Positions 27,801-36,479 of a DNA stretch of 64,000 nucleotides are shown here, one piece after another. The position numbers and the translations under genes are program-made. The DNA is taken from positions 10,988,017 to 11,052,016 of the forward strand of contig NC_088307.1 in assembly GCF_032854445.1 (NCBI RefSeq). The letters are read 5' to 3'. The first letter of the stretch is position 1. Each line of letters opens with the position of its first letter. The DNA comes from Liolophura sinensis. Its lineage: Eukaryota > Mollusca > Polyplacophora > Chitonida > Chitonidae. A model generated the notes under the pieces. It made no database searches and was not told the origin of the DNA. It worked only from the letters and a program-made list of their open reading frames with translations.

Positions 27801-28623
27801 ATTGAATAACAGATAGTCACGTGACCTCAACACATGCTCAGATGAGGCGCTTTGAAGGACAGCAAATCTTAACCGTTACACGTTAAAAGACACTATATCA
27901 AGAGCGAACGAATTCCTAGCATGTTCATGCGGTACTTAGAGACAAAAAACACTTTGACACTGAGAGAAATACAGATATTCTTCCAGTTTACTCGCTGCAA
28001 TCCCGGCGTCGCCCTCCCGCCTACAGCTACGTAGCAAACCACAACAACCCAGAAGCACTAGTAGCAAGGGAGATAACTCTCTACCATCCATCGCATCTAT
28101 ACAAAGTAGACATCCGTTACAGTAGCCTTGCTGTTTTCATAGGCAAAGCTAACTTCCGCCTTGCTGATCGAAAAGAGAAACCACAGTGTATCAGTAGCCT
28201 ATGCTCAGTATACTTTGCTTGGGTTTACATTGGCCTACTGCATGAATTAAACAACATAATGGGAGTAATTTTGTAAGTTGTTAGGCAATATTGCGAAATG
28301 TTTAATTTTCTCCTAAGGTGGGAGAAAAAGGCGGAGACGTCCACAACAATCCGCAGGCTGGTGACAGACCTTCCCAAGTACGGTTGGATAGAAAACCAGC
28401 AGGCTAGCGCAGCGTAGTGACCCAGAAGCCTCTCACCAATGCGGTCGCTGTGAGTTCAAGACCAGCTCATGCTGGCTTCCTCTCCGGCCGTACGTGGGAA
28501 GGTCTGCCAGCAACCTGCGGATGGTCGTGGGTTTCCTCCGGGTTCTGCCCGGTTTCCACCCACCATAATGCTGACCGCCGTCGTATAAGTGAAATATTCT
28601 TGAGTACGGCGTAAAACAACAAT

Positions 28624-28660
<37 letters not shown>

Positions 28661-31588
28661 AGCAGGAATTCGACATGAATTCGCCCTAGCTCGATAACCG
28701 TTATGCTACGGAGGCTGCAATAAATCAATGACGTCACGGATGTGTCCACGCGCACAGTTTGTCAGCTAGTATTATTTCGTCTACATTTCATATATTAAGT
28801 CGCATAGGGAAAGCGTTACATATTTCTCATTTACCATTCAGAACCTGCTGATCCATGGAAAGTTTGGGGAAAGTGTAGCTGTGAAACCAGAGTCAGACGA
28901 CGGTTACCGGATCCATGTAGGCACGCCGGAGGTGTAGATGATGAGATGCCGTGTACACCCGAGGAAAGCGCCTGCGGTAAAATTATATTCCCTGTTGTTT
29001 GTATATCAATTGGTAAGTTGCAATGAAGGATAGAGTGTCTGACGAGTTATATTGTAGGTTTAAACACATTCCTTTGACCACTCGTTTATTTCTTACTTTA
29101 TACTTTACAAACAAAATGCAAGCAAACTTTTAAATGACAACATTGGTACAAGAGTAAAACGTTGGAGGAATTAAAATATTAGAGCTGGCAATATACTACC
29201 TATTTCAGTAAAATAAAACAGAAAAAAGATATTATCTAAAACTTTCACAGTTCCCAGTATGAGACAAACATTATGCGAGTATTGCAGTCCAACCCGATTG
29301 ATTGTGTCGCTGTGTCACGAAAGAAAACGTATCTCATATAATACAAAAAAAATATATCCACAAAACGGCGTTTTTGAGAAAGTAGGTACACGCATACACG
29401 GTTCTCTCCCTTGAGCAAGGAACAGTTGGAAGTAGAGAGTATCAGTGGTGATGATACATATTTGTATTTCATTTGTATTTCTCGCTGTACTGAAACGTTT
29501 GTCATTAATACGACCTAAGGTTCATATATCAGCGGAGAAAACAGAAGTGCTTGCGGTATTAAAACCTTAGCTCTTGGTCAGGTAAATGGTAAGTCTTCTG
29601 CCTTAAAGCAAGTTCCAGTTTGCAACGTCATTGGTCATCGTGGATATGTTGCGGTCAGAACATAGAGGATATTGCACAGTAAAGTTTAAATATATTTCGA
29701 GTGAGAGGTGGAAATGATAAAACACGTGACGCGTATTATGACGTCATCCCGCTGACGTCATTTGCTAAGCTCGGGATTTCCACATCATTGCGTGAAATAT
29801 TCATTTATTTATTTATTTGATAGGTGTTTTACGCCGTACTCAAGAATATTTCACTTATACGGCGGTGGCCAGCATTATGGTGGGAGAAAAGCAGGCAGGG
29901 CACGATAGAAAGCCACAACCATCGGCAGGTAAGGTGTGAAATATCAAAATGCAATAACAAAAGTGATACCGTATCTGGTCGTGTGAAATATCACTGTTAT
30001 CCAGTGAAGGAAATCCCGAAATTTCATCTTCATATAAATAGCAAAATCCATGACCCACTATTTGAGTGTCTTGAAATTTAGACAGCAAATGTCTGGACTG
30101 GTAAATAACTTTCTGTCTGATTAAAATGGCGTTTATCTTTGCAGATTTATCAGTATGATAAGGTTTTATTTTCCGTATTTGCATATAAACATTTGAATTT
30201 CGTCATTTCAGTAGTAGAATGACTACATTTATTCCTTTTAACTCTAAAAGACTCCTTTTTATGTAAGAAGAGATCGATATTTTCAAGATATACACGATCT
30301 GTGTACAACAGAGAAGAGGCTACTGCCCTCGATGAGATTATATACGTCTTCCGTGTATACTAAAACGCCATGCTTTTGACTACAGCGATAACAGAGAGAG
30401 GCAAGCGTATAAGCAGAGACTGTTAACGTGAGTTACATTTACTAAATACTCATTACTTTCATAGCGACCACTTTGGAGTTAAAACCAACGACGTTTGGGA
30501 CCGTAGTTGGCGCCTCTACCACTGCAGAAACCAAAAGTAATTCCAGAGGGAAGAACTTTGTAGCTGATGTGAAGGTGATTGTTCTAATCGGTTCGAGTTT
30601 TGGGTTTCTTACGTTGCTTCTGATCGTCGGGGGAGTTGTCTGCTGTATTAGACACAGTCAGCCGTAAGTATGAGCAGTTTGATCTAAACACAATCTTCAT
30701 CATCATCATCATACTCATGCTCATCCAATAAGCAAGCTTCTCGGTCAAAGCTCGAATCTGATTGGTTAATCCCACTGGCAGATCCAACTAAAGGGAAAAT
30801 ATTACAGTCAACATGGCTGTAGATTTTGCTCTCGTTTCTATAGAAAACAGTATTTCTCAAAACAGCAACGCTAGATATGCTATTTATTATATATCATCTA
30901 AATGAAAACAATTGTAAAGTTATTGCATCCTATGACCTGCATACTTAAAGCTTTTAATAACTTAAATAACACGCTTTTAATAACTTTAATTACACGCTCA
31001 AAACAGCTGCCGATCGACCTCTCAGTTAAAACAGAAGCATTGCTCTACGAAGGTATGTTCTAAAGGCAAGACTTGCGCTGTTGGACACTTTGTGTTGAGG
31101 GTGAGATACATGTATATCCAATATAATGGGGAACAGGTCGGCGTCCGCATTTTGTCATGAAGTATTAAATCAAAAGGGCTCGCCGTAAGTACAAGTCCAG
31201 TTTCAGCTGGCTTCCCCTCCGGCCGTGTGTGGGAAGGTCTGACAGCAACCTGTGGATTGGCATCGGTTTCCCTGGGGCTATGCTCGGCTTCTGACCGCCA
31301 TAATGTGAGCCGCCTCCGGATAAGCGAAATGTAAGTGGAATCCGTGAGCTTGGGAATTGAACTGTGGTCAGATTGTATGACATAATCTGTTTTCTGTGTC
31401 TCGCTTCGTAAATTCATTCTTCTTCTCACAGGTCCGCCCCTGCAGTTAACGCCCAAGGAATGCCCGACATTCAAGCCGAAAATTCACTCGTACCTTGTCA
31501 CGGATTTAACATGCCGGATCACAGCAGGCCTCCGTTACCGGTTCAGTACATGAACCAGGAATTTGAATCGGAATACAGTTATATATGA
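6725..31588 (+). CDS. Gene A: PLAT/LH2 - TSP1-like - single-pass transmembrane protein (7 exons, 310 aa)
   Basis: Exons: 6725-6812, 8990-9128, 17101-17209, 25248-25353, 28842-28976, 30465-30663, 31432-31588. All introns are GT-AG, phases agree at every junction, and the total is 933 nt. Exon 1 is a signal peptide with hydrophobic core IFLLFPCLLLMGYSV. Exons 2-4 form a PLAT domain (YQLTIETCGTRLAGTESDV near its start, DLGPVCKVRLHL, LWAMRHL) with sequons NKT, NLT and NKT. Exon 5 is a TSP1-like module (WKVWGKCSC, then RVRRRLPDPC and further Cys), short and with only five cysteines. Exon 6 gives a Ser/Thr stalk and the TM helix (VIVLIGSSFGFLTLLLIVGG), ending CCIRH. Exon 7 is the cytoplasmic tail with RPPLPV and QYMNQEFESEY. 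PLAT and TSP1 modules usually bind lipid, protein or glycan at membranes; a cell-surface receptor or adhesion role is inference. I know no named family with this order. Every exon visible in gene B supports the model. Confidence 0.82.
6813..8989 (+). other. Gene A intron 1
   Basis: GT-AG intron, phase 1. It contains a G/T-rich low-complexity run near 6843-6900 and a loose ~75-bp direct-repeat block at about 7290-7570. No other gene is supported; short open frames here are not conserved-looking. Confidence 0.7.
7290..7570. repeat. Degenerate ~75-bp direct repeats in intron 1 of gene A
   Basis: About four diverged units share TGTGTGACATGTTGTCTGTATTG-like cores (near 7314, 7392, 7461, 7540) followed by CTAAGGTA..TTTGCAT and ATCTGCATGAA. 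Direct, not inverted. Confidence 0.65.
9195..9390 (-). repeat. Strongly diverged SINE copy
   Basis: TTTATT-rich 3' tail, then AGCACCATATGACCAAGAATGT and a body that still aligns loosely with the family in reverse orientation. An old copy. Confidence 0.4.
9585..9715 (+). repeat. Second dispersed repeat family, copy 2
   Basis: Contains TAATGCCACTGGTTGAGG, CATGTCTGGTTTCTTTGGCATG and AAGAAGACACAC, colinear with the copy at 4683-4860. Confidence 0.45.
9780..9853. repeat. (CA)n microsatellite
   Basis: About 35 CA units after a CATA-rich lead-in (9760-9780). It generates Thr/His and Cys/Val open frames on both strands that are not genes. Confidence 0.97.
10030..10245 (+). repeat. tRNA-derived SINE
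   Basis: Colinear with the family: a diverged head (GGCGCAATGACCCTCTGACCAATG), ACTGGCTTCCTCTCCGGCCG, GGGCTCTGCCCG and GTGAAATATTCATG. Confidence 0.7.
10775..10960 (-). repeat. tRNA-derived SINE, diverged
   Basis: Reverse-orientation family copy: AAATATTTCACTCATAC, ACAGGGCAGAGTCC and GATGAGAGGCCCCTGGGTTAC mark tail, body and head. Confidence 0.65.
11540..12146 (+). repeat. 5' LTR of the gypsy element (607 bp)
   Basis: Starts TGTAATATCTTGTAT and ends TTAATTACA. The outer parts match the 3' LTR, but about 480 bp (11587-12066) have no counterpart there. The following TGGCGACGAGGATGGG (around 12151-12166) is in the position of a primer-binding site. Confidence 0.8.
12193..12928 (+). pseudogene. 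gag remnant of the gypsy element
   Basis: The frame from 12193 (MASHVKIEEF...) has a gag-like helical region (WTEYIERLEHYFIAND) and stops at 12405. Continuation is readable in other frames, including LRRLSEHCDF-type sequence around 12490-12530 and a damaged zinc-knuckle region with CSRCMGNH and CDFCKKNG near 12775-12850. At least two frameshifts or stops separate the pieces. Confidence 0.75.
13055..15996 (+). pseudogene. pol remnant: protease, RT, RNase H, integrase
   Basis: Fragments in order. A retropepsin-like LDTGAS is near the start of the 13055-13774 frame, followed by the N-terminal RT region (WAAPIVSVVKSD, KLDLSQANQ), closed by a stop at 13772-13774. The RT centre near 13920-13980 keeps an Asp-Asp pair in a non-consensus context. 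RNase H is split between two frames at about 14420-14470 (LEKEALAF, then FLYGRHFTTMSDHKPLLGLL). The integrase zinc region is near 14930-15070, a core fragment at about 15180-15320 includes IVADNGKSFTS, and a GPY/F-type C-terminus (TGPLSYHV) is near 15710. The copy is clearly inactive. Confidence 0.85.
16329..16459 (+). repeat. 3' LTR of the gypsy element (~131 bp)
   Basis: Begins TGAATCTAATATCTTG and ends TTTATTACA. It matches both ends of the 5' LTR (GCGCGTACAG, ACAACAGTTTATGT, CGACACTTGATCGCTG) but lacks the central ~480 bp. A purine-rich GAAGGTGGA just upstream could be the polypurine tract. Confidence 0.75.
17262..17492 (+). repeat. tRNA-derived SINE, shared with gene B
   Basis: Lies 50 bp after exon 3 of gene A. 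The same SINE in the same relative position and orientation follows exon 3 of gene B (62540-62770 minus), so this insertion predates the inverted duplication. Confidence 0.85.
18224..18560 (+). repeat. Left inverted terminal repeat of the Polinton remnant
   Basis: Starts GTTATTGAGGTGG, a motif present three times in a row here. TCCGCGCTAT follows, and further in GTGTTGGATTTTCCCGTT and ATTTCGTTGACG. The same blocks occur in inverted order at 24484-24650. Confidence 0.75.
19430..19960 (+). pseudogene. Polinton packaging ATPase (FtsK/HerA-like) remnant
   Basis: The C-terminal third of the frame 18990-19772 reads WCGEWQPLYPTLP, FEEGVPSPSVFD, then KLFTKGRCHRNIS and YIVQNIF, the conserved core after Walker B in Polinton ATPases. 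The Walker B acidic pair is degraded (VVESLM-type, here LVESLM). After the stop at 19770 homology continues in another frame (AKQMAPGET, then HGYLLVDFKQATP near 19870-19905). The N-terminal ~140 residues of the frame are not recognisable. Confidence 0.75.
20130..20390 (+). pseudogene. Polinton minor-capsid-type protein remnant
   Basis: Fragments PTPYVYADIVEP (near 20170-20205) and, after a frame change, EINIRDDTGQP and GKVVLKLHF (20308-20385) match a conserved uncharacterised Polinton structural protein in order and spacing. Interrupted by stops and a frameshift. Confidence 0.6.
20424..20540 (+). pseudogene. Polinton PX/pVI-like small basic protein fragment
   Basis: A 38-codon open stretch reading GLPAFRSAGVQRGHLF, then an Ala/Leu-rich helix, closed by TGA at 20538. 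The LPAFR..QRGH start is characteristic of small Polinton virion proteins. Confidence 0.55.
20734..20960 (+). pseudogene. Polinton penton-like (F54H12.2-like) fragment
   Basis: From ATG at 20734: an EFLITNGDVDTYL segment, then KSDGEALEADKSVGPTNL, closed by a stop at about 20848. Weaker homology continues (VDVYLNDKL-type) to about 20955. It matches the N-terminal region of the Polinton penton-like protein with an internal deletion. Confidence 0.6.
21050..23160 (-). pseudogene. Protein-primed family B DNA polymerase (Polinton pPolB) remnant
   Basis: Read on the minus strand from right to left: KLYDQLIAAGGLT near 22600; RCLALHLGKD near 22480; CEVCHKTFRKAY around 22170-22200, a zinc-finger-like stretch; KPVCFASTGDRH in the frame 22096-21668; and FLDIWNYLAFNYSY, KAYDC-like and DVDSLARLE in the frame 21604-21248, which corresponds to the exonuclease-proximal and early palm region. 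The catalytic palm is largely missing. Stops and shifts interrupt it throughout. Confidence 0.75.
23690..23942 (-). pseudogene. Polinton-associated acidic/coiled open stretch, probably N-terminal to pPolB
   Basis: An 83-codon frame without ATG begins ADEDGDDYLLDELYI and continues into a Gln/Lys-rich helix (QTWMDLKKVGPMVESAQK). Acidic low-complexity N-termini are common in pPolB, and it lies upstream of the polymerase fragments on the same strand. Its identity is inference. Confidence 0.35.
24450..24650 (-). repeat. Right inverted terminal repeat of the Polinton remnant
   Basis: Read on the minus strand from 24650: GTTATTGAGGTGGCGTCG, TCCGCGCTCTATGG, then GTGGGTTGGATTTTCCCG and ATTTCGTTGACG, matching the left repeat in the same order. 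Confidence 0.75.
25068..25235 (+). repeat. SINE 3' half upstream of exon 4
   Basis: Family body and tail ending GCGTAAAACACCAACTATAT, 15-20 bp before the polypyrimidine tract of exon 4. Its 3' end aligns with the SINE at 61713-61802 in gene B. Confidence 0.7.
25497..25632 (-). repeat. SINE, shared with gene B intron 4
   Basis: Reverse-orientation SINE 150 bp after exon 4. The matching copy in gene B is 61308-61442, with the same flanks on both sides, so it predates the duplication. Confidence 0.85.
26330..28140. other. Unidentified ~1.8-kb insertion in intron 4 of gene A
   Basis: Intron 4 of A and B align up to about 26160 and again from about 28240, but this AT-rich block has no counterpart in gene B. 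No coding frame, LTR or clear terminal repeat is seen. Its edges are approximate. Confidence 0.4.
28404..28654 (+). repeat. Young SINE with poly-A tail and 12-bp target duplication
   Basis: The body starts at CTAGCGCAGCG (5'-truncated, A box lost) and ends in about 30 A. The 12-mer AAAACCAGCAGG occurs at both edges (28392-28403 and 28655-28666). It sits next to a minus-strand fragment of the same family at about 28315-28385. Confidence 0.92.
29803..29932 (-). repeat. SINE, shared with gene B intron 5
   Basis: Reverse-orientation 3' half. The matching copy is 57962-58078 on the plus strand in gene B, with colinear flanks. Confidence 0.8.
30537..30563 (+). other. 27-nt GT...AG relic at the place of a gene B intron
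   Basis: Inside exon 6 of gene A the 27 nt begin GTAATTCC and end TTTGTAG, exactly where gene B has a 267-nt intron (57145-56879). It is too short to splice and is a multiple of three, so it is read as nine extra codons (ending GKNFV plus one shared). Confidence 0.75.
31193..31335 (+). repeat. SINE body in intron 6
   Basis: CAGCTGGCTTCCCCTCCGGCC, a GGTCTGACAGCAACCTGTGG class body and a degraded tail. No copy is seen at the matching place in gene B. Confidence 0.65.
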
Positions 31589-31988
31589 AGCTGTATACAA
31601 CGTTTTCAAAAAAATTGTAATCGTACAAGTATTTATTTGCTTGTTAATTATTTATCGCCATGTTCAAGAAGATTACACTTATACGATGGTTGTCAGCTTT
31701 ACCATATGATTGCAATATCAAGGTACAAAACACATTTTCCACTGGCTTTCACTTAAAAAAATGAATCCGTTAATTTTAACAGAAAATCTCTGGTCTGAGA
31801 GATGATAGAATGTGTTCTGTTATTATAACACAATATTGTACCATATAGTATCAACATCATAAGCTGTCGTGTATGTCATATTTAACTGAGATCGAACATC
31901 AGACTTTCTGTTTAAGTTTAAGAGAATATTTTTTCACAGTTGCAAAAGAGTTGGATATATCTCTTAATACTTAGCAACTAATTTAGAT

Positions 31989-33115
31989 CACTTTCATTTG
32001 AACTGCCACCGCCGGTTAAGATGCTTATCTTCCAATCGAGCTCACCGTTGTAGATATTAACCCATTAGTTCAGGCGCTTGCTTTACAACAATTACGTTAA
32101 TGGAGACATGGGTTCAATCCCAGGGTCGGCCAAGGAATTTTCTGCCAACCGCTTATGGTTTCGTTGTTGTGGGGGGCTTGGTGGCATTTAGTGATCGACG
32201 GAGCTCTTATGCGTATTCCCACAAAACAAAATCTGTTTAATTTAACAGAAAGTCTGTTGTATGAGTAATACACTAGAATACATTGTGTTATTGTAACACA
32301 TTATTCTGTTAAGTGCAATACACATATTGTATTAATTCAACATAAAGATTCTAACAGATTAGATTATACTAACAGGTCATTGTGTTATAACAACAGAATA
32401 CATTCCTGCATCACTGAGAAAACAGACTTTCTGTTAAAATTAGCACATCTTTTTTTGAAGGTAGTCTTTCATGAAGTTTGCTTCAGACGAATTGCATATC
32501 ACCAATAAGGCATATGTAACATGTGAGAAGGTTTGACAGTGACAACGAAGAGCACTCGATTGCCCCAAGTATTCTGGGTTTCTCGTCGATAGAAATGAAT
32601 ACCATCTCGAGTATGACGTTAGACGAAAAATTAGCTAAATCAAATCGGTAGGCTATCTCGCACACATTATAAATGAGAGCTAATTCATTCTATAGCTCAA
32701 AAGGGGATACAGCTGCATTTTGGCATTTCCTTAATGCCCGTCTGTTATCAGGTCCTTGGTGATAATAAATTGTGGACTGCGCTCGTGAGGTAGCTCAGGT
32801 AGTTTTTACATGACGTTGCTTGGATATACTTGACTTTAATCGCTATGAGGTATATTTTGAACGCCCACAAATACCTGTGTCCCACGTGGGAAATTTCATC
32901 AGTGTCTTGACAAAGCCGGGTGGTTTATATCAGAATCTCCCGTATCCTGGTCCAAAACATAATTACTGAAGTCATGTGAGTGGAATAAATATTAAGTAAG
33001 GCTTCCAGCACCTATCAGTCAGTCAATCTATCAGCTAACTGACTGGCAATGTGCGCTGTACGATTTTCAAAGGGTTGTGTTGGGTTCTATCATTAACTAC
33101 AACCATGACCACCGC
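31989..33115. repeat. Non-coding segment repeated in inverted orientation at ~53.13-54.18 kb
   Basis: It contains a tRNA-like/dispersed repeat (about 31989-32220; GGGTTCAATCCCAGG) and the block ACCTGTGTCCCACGTGGG..GTCTTGACAAAGCC (32870-32930). These match the minus strand of 53880-54150 and 53310-53370. It is the continuation of the inverted duplication beyond the gene A stop codon. Confidence 0.8.
32229..32455. mobile_element. MITE-like element
   Basis: The ends are inverted: AATTTAACAGAAAGTCTGTT on the left and AACAGACTTTCTGTTAAAATT on the right. The interior is AT-rich and non-coding. Related half-elements occur at 31755-31860, 53775-53890 and 54203-54255. Confidence 0.55.
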
Positions 33116-33339
33116 CATACATGTACATGTATAATTTAAATATTAACAAAACAAAACAACAACCAAATTCTTACTGTACCAGTATGATCCACAAAGGCAA
33201 CCACAAGTCGACAGCTGTCAACAATATGCCCGTTTTTTAATCAATAGTACGCTGATGGTAGATGGATAGATGGTACGCTGACATTCATTTACTCGTTCAT
33301 TTAGACTAAACATTTATTTATATAATATGGTGCACGAAG

Positions 33340-33850
33340 CAGTTTTTCTGTCGTCCTCACTGTTCTATGCTGTTCTTGACATTTGTTTCGCTTGGGTTCC
33401 CGGTTATTCTAGGTTGCCTGATAATGAACGAGCAGATAGATTTGCCAAACCAATGCAAAGCCCGCGTGATGTCACCTCTCATGTCAAATAGTCTATATCC
33501 GATGCCCTGAATGAAGTAGTGTCATTATCATTTAAATTATGGCAAATTTAGTGGAACGCTTCAGAGAAGGGTCGTTTTTGTCACCTATTTACCCTGTTTT
33601 TCAAACAGAAGAAAAGTTTAGTAGAAAAGCAGAAATCTTCTGTTTTCGACTGCGGTTAAGACATCTCCCAGTTAATATCTACTTAAAGGGATCGAAGGTA
33701 AGAGATTCAGACCAGTGTAATGTTTGTCAGACTGCAGAGACCATCCATCATGTTTTACCTCCGTGCCCGCAGTACACAGCTCAAAGACAAATATTCCTTT
33801 CTCATCTTGTAGACGTTGGAATTGCTCACCGTGCTTTGTCCACCTAAAAA
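33340..33850 (+). pseudogene. Non-LTR retrotransposon (LINE) 3' ORF fragment
   Basis: Starts inside an RNase H-like end (FAWVPGYSRLPDNERADRFA near 33390-33450), then a stop. The frame 33539-33847 has RLRHLPVNIYL and a Cys/His motif CNVCQTAETIHHVL..CPQY, typical of the C-terminus of LINE proteins with an RNase H domain. Frameshifted, 5'-truncated and followed by T-rich sequence. Confidence 0.75.
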
Positions 33851-34836
33851 TGCATGTTTTTTTTTTAAAGCTGTAGGCAATTATTTATATAGATATTTAG
33901 GCATAACATACCTCGGGGATGCTTAGTCCATCAGCAGAATCCTGGTTTATGCTGGAATACAATATACATGTAATTAAAGGAAGACAGGATGATCACAATG
34001 TAGAATTTATATTTATAGAATTTTGATAGATTCTAGTCCTAGAGATTTGTGGTATGTGTCGCTAGCTTATACATGCCCGTACAGTGTCAGAGTGACCTTT
34101 GCCAGTGTGTTGCTTGTCAAGTGAAGATTTTAATAAAACGAAACGCTATTCGGAGAAGGTTTACTCCAAAGATTGTGATTCCTGGTCGTGGTCGGATAAT
34201 ATTTTAAGACCACTTTGGCTACAGCCAAATATAATCCGATGAAGAGCACATTAAAGGAACGGCTGGTTATGAAACATATAATCCGATTGTACCTATCAAG
34301 TTTATCAGATTCTAATGCTCTACAGATTATCAAAGTACCTAATGTAAATAACACTATATGTTTAAAGTTCTAATATCTGCTGAACAAGCCCAAGATCTAA
34401 TGGTTTTGTTTACTACACCTATTTCTAAGTAGATTGTACCTCTTAAAATGTGCTATCAAGAAAGATTTTTTTTTAAACAGATTTAGATATGAAATGTGTA
34501 TAAAAGGTGAACTTGATTTGTTATAAAATAGACAAATCCACTTGTGTCTCCCATCCGAGTCGTCTTTGTGTTCATTTCTTAAGACTTCAGTACTAAAGAA
34601 AACGGATCCAAAAAAGCTTACAACAAGTAACCGGTGAAATACCCCCCTTTGTCAATTTACCTCAATTAGGATTTTATTCTACCGATATCTGTTTATGTAA
34701 ATACTTAATCAGTAGCAAATTAATTGCCCTCATTTGTACCATGTCTTTAGCAGTGACAGGTAAAAACAATTGCAGTAATGTTGATCACAATTTTTGGACG
34801 TCACAACACATTCCACACGAAATCACATTCACAAGA

Positions 34837-35010
34837 AGTCATGCTGGCTTCCCCACCGGCTGTACGTGTGAAGGTCTTCAGCAACGTGCGGATGGTCGTG
34901 GATGTCCACCGGGCTCTGTCCGGTTTCCTCCCATCATGATGCTGGCCGCAATAGTATAAGTCAAATACTTTTGAGTACGGTGTAATACACCAATTAAATC
35001 AATAATTGAA
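34837..35010 (+). repeat. SINE body and tail
   Basis: Family copy from CATGCTGGCTTCC to GAGTACGGTGTAATACACCAATTAAAT. Present only in the left arm; the right arm has an independent copy in the other relative orientation at 52728-52875. Confidence 0.75.
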
Positions 35011-35892
35011 TATATTCACACAAATCATTCAACAGTAATCCACACAAGAATCGTTTTGTTATTCGATGATGTCTTTCTTTTACACTCAAAGAATCGGGAT
35101 TGATTTCAATCCCTAAATACTCGGAGGAAATGTTTTTACCTTGACATTTTCTGGGTTGACTAAAGACAAGACAAGTGTTGAGAAAACACCTACATGCGCT
35201 GACTTCTAAAAAATTTTAGATCAAGGTGATATAGATGTCGTTCAGCGGCTGCTCGAGATGCCCATTAAATGTCAATAGCTGAGTCTTCAACGTCCCCTTG
35301 CCACCTGGCTCCACCCATTACTTAACAACTTTCAAATAGGGTAATACCATCTTCATTTAATCAAGCTAGCGACGTCTTGCATGATCTACTTGCTTAACTG
35401 AGCCACATTAACCCTTCAAAGCCCTAAACTTTCCTTCATAAATATGCATGACTCATTGCCCAATCAGATTCTACCGCAGTTATTGACACTGACGAGAGTT
35501 CAAATCAACATGGAATGTGGCTGTAGTGAGAAGTATGCCATGAGTATATTAATGTCACACTAGACGCCCAAACTTCCTGCGCATCGACGTGTAATGGATT
35601 ATCGGTGTGACGATCATTTTTAGGCAAAATAGGCTCGACAGTAGACGGGCCATGATGCCTACTAGCTGTCTATAGAATAGGTTTCTGAAGACTTTCGTAC
35701 GTACAGTAACGCAAGGGTGGGTTCGAAGCCTATAGCAGGTATCAAACTTGCAGACAGGAAGATAGGCGATACAGATAATGCTCATGTATTGATTGTCAAA
35801 AGCCGAGTCTTCAATGTACCATACCACCTGGGACCACCCAATACCTAATAGCTCCCTAATCAGGTAATACAGTACGGTAGCTGTTAGGCGTT

Positions 35893-36163
35893 CTCAACAG
35901 CGCAAGACGGTCGACTGGGATACCGTTATCACTGGTACAGGGGGAGATAACTCGTTTGGCCATTTTCATAAGTCCTACTGAGACGGAAGATCTCTCATAA
36001 GAATGCGATTGTACATGAATGTGAAGAGAAGCAGAGCACCAATGAAAAGCAGTAGACGGAACAGAAGTCATAGCGCCTGGGCAATGGTGGAAAGTTTGCC
36101 CAGGAGAACATCACTCTGGTTTTCTTGGCTATAAAAGCAAGGATATGATTGGCCAAGCCTTCC
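35893..36163 (-). pseudogene. Truncated pseudogene of the two-TM (KCNMB/TipE-like) gene
   Basis: On the minus strand this matches exon 2 of the gene at 49884-51935, from its SYPCFYNQENQSE region (here SYPCFYSQENQSD) through TM2 to the end. TGA at 36068-36070 falls 31 codons in, before TM2. The first ~40 nt of exon 2 and all of exon 1 are absent; homology ends at 36163 where a 22-bp minisatellite begins. Confidence 0.82.
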
Positions 36164-36164
36164 A

Positions 36165-36475
36165 TACGCGTCACTTGAGTACACGAAACACGTCACATGC
36201 ACACACGGTATACGTCACTTGACCACCTTTTATACATCACTTGAACACCCGGTACACGTCACTTGAACACCCGGTACACGTTACTTGAACACTCGATCGA
36301 AACATGCCTCTTGAACATCCGATTGAACTCAAGATATGCCTCACTTGAACACCCGATACACGTCACTTTAACAACACATCCATACATGTCCCTTAAACAT
36401 CCAATACACATCAGCCGAACACAAGATATACGTCACTAGCACACCCAATACACACCACTTGCCGCACAATGAATG
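36165..36475. repeat. ~22-bp minisatellite (CACTTGAACACCCG type)
   Basis: About 14 irregular units of ACGTCACTTGAACACCCGATAC-like sequence, directly abutting the left-arm breakpoint of the inverted duplication. Confidence 0.85.
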
Positions 36476-36479
36476 ATTC

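Noticed and set aside
28456-28755. 99-codon minus-strand frame with a Phe run
   Set aside because: It is the reverse of a SINE with its poly-A tail.
34130-34354. 74-codon minus-strand frame
   Set aside because: It lies in the 3' region after the LINE fragment, with no similarity recognised.
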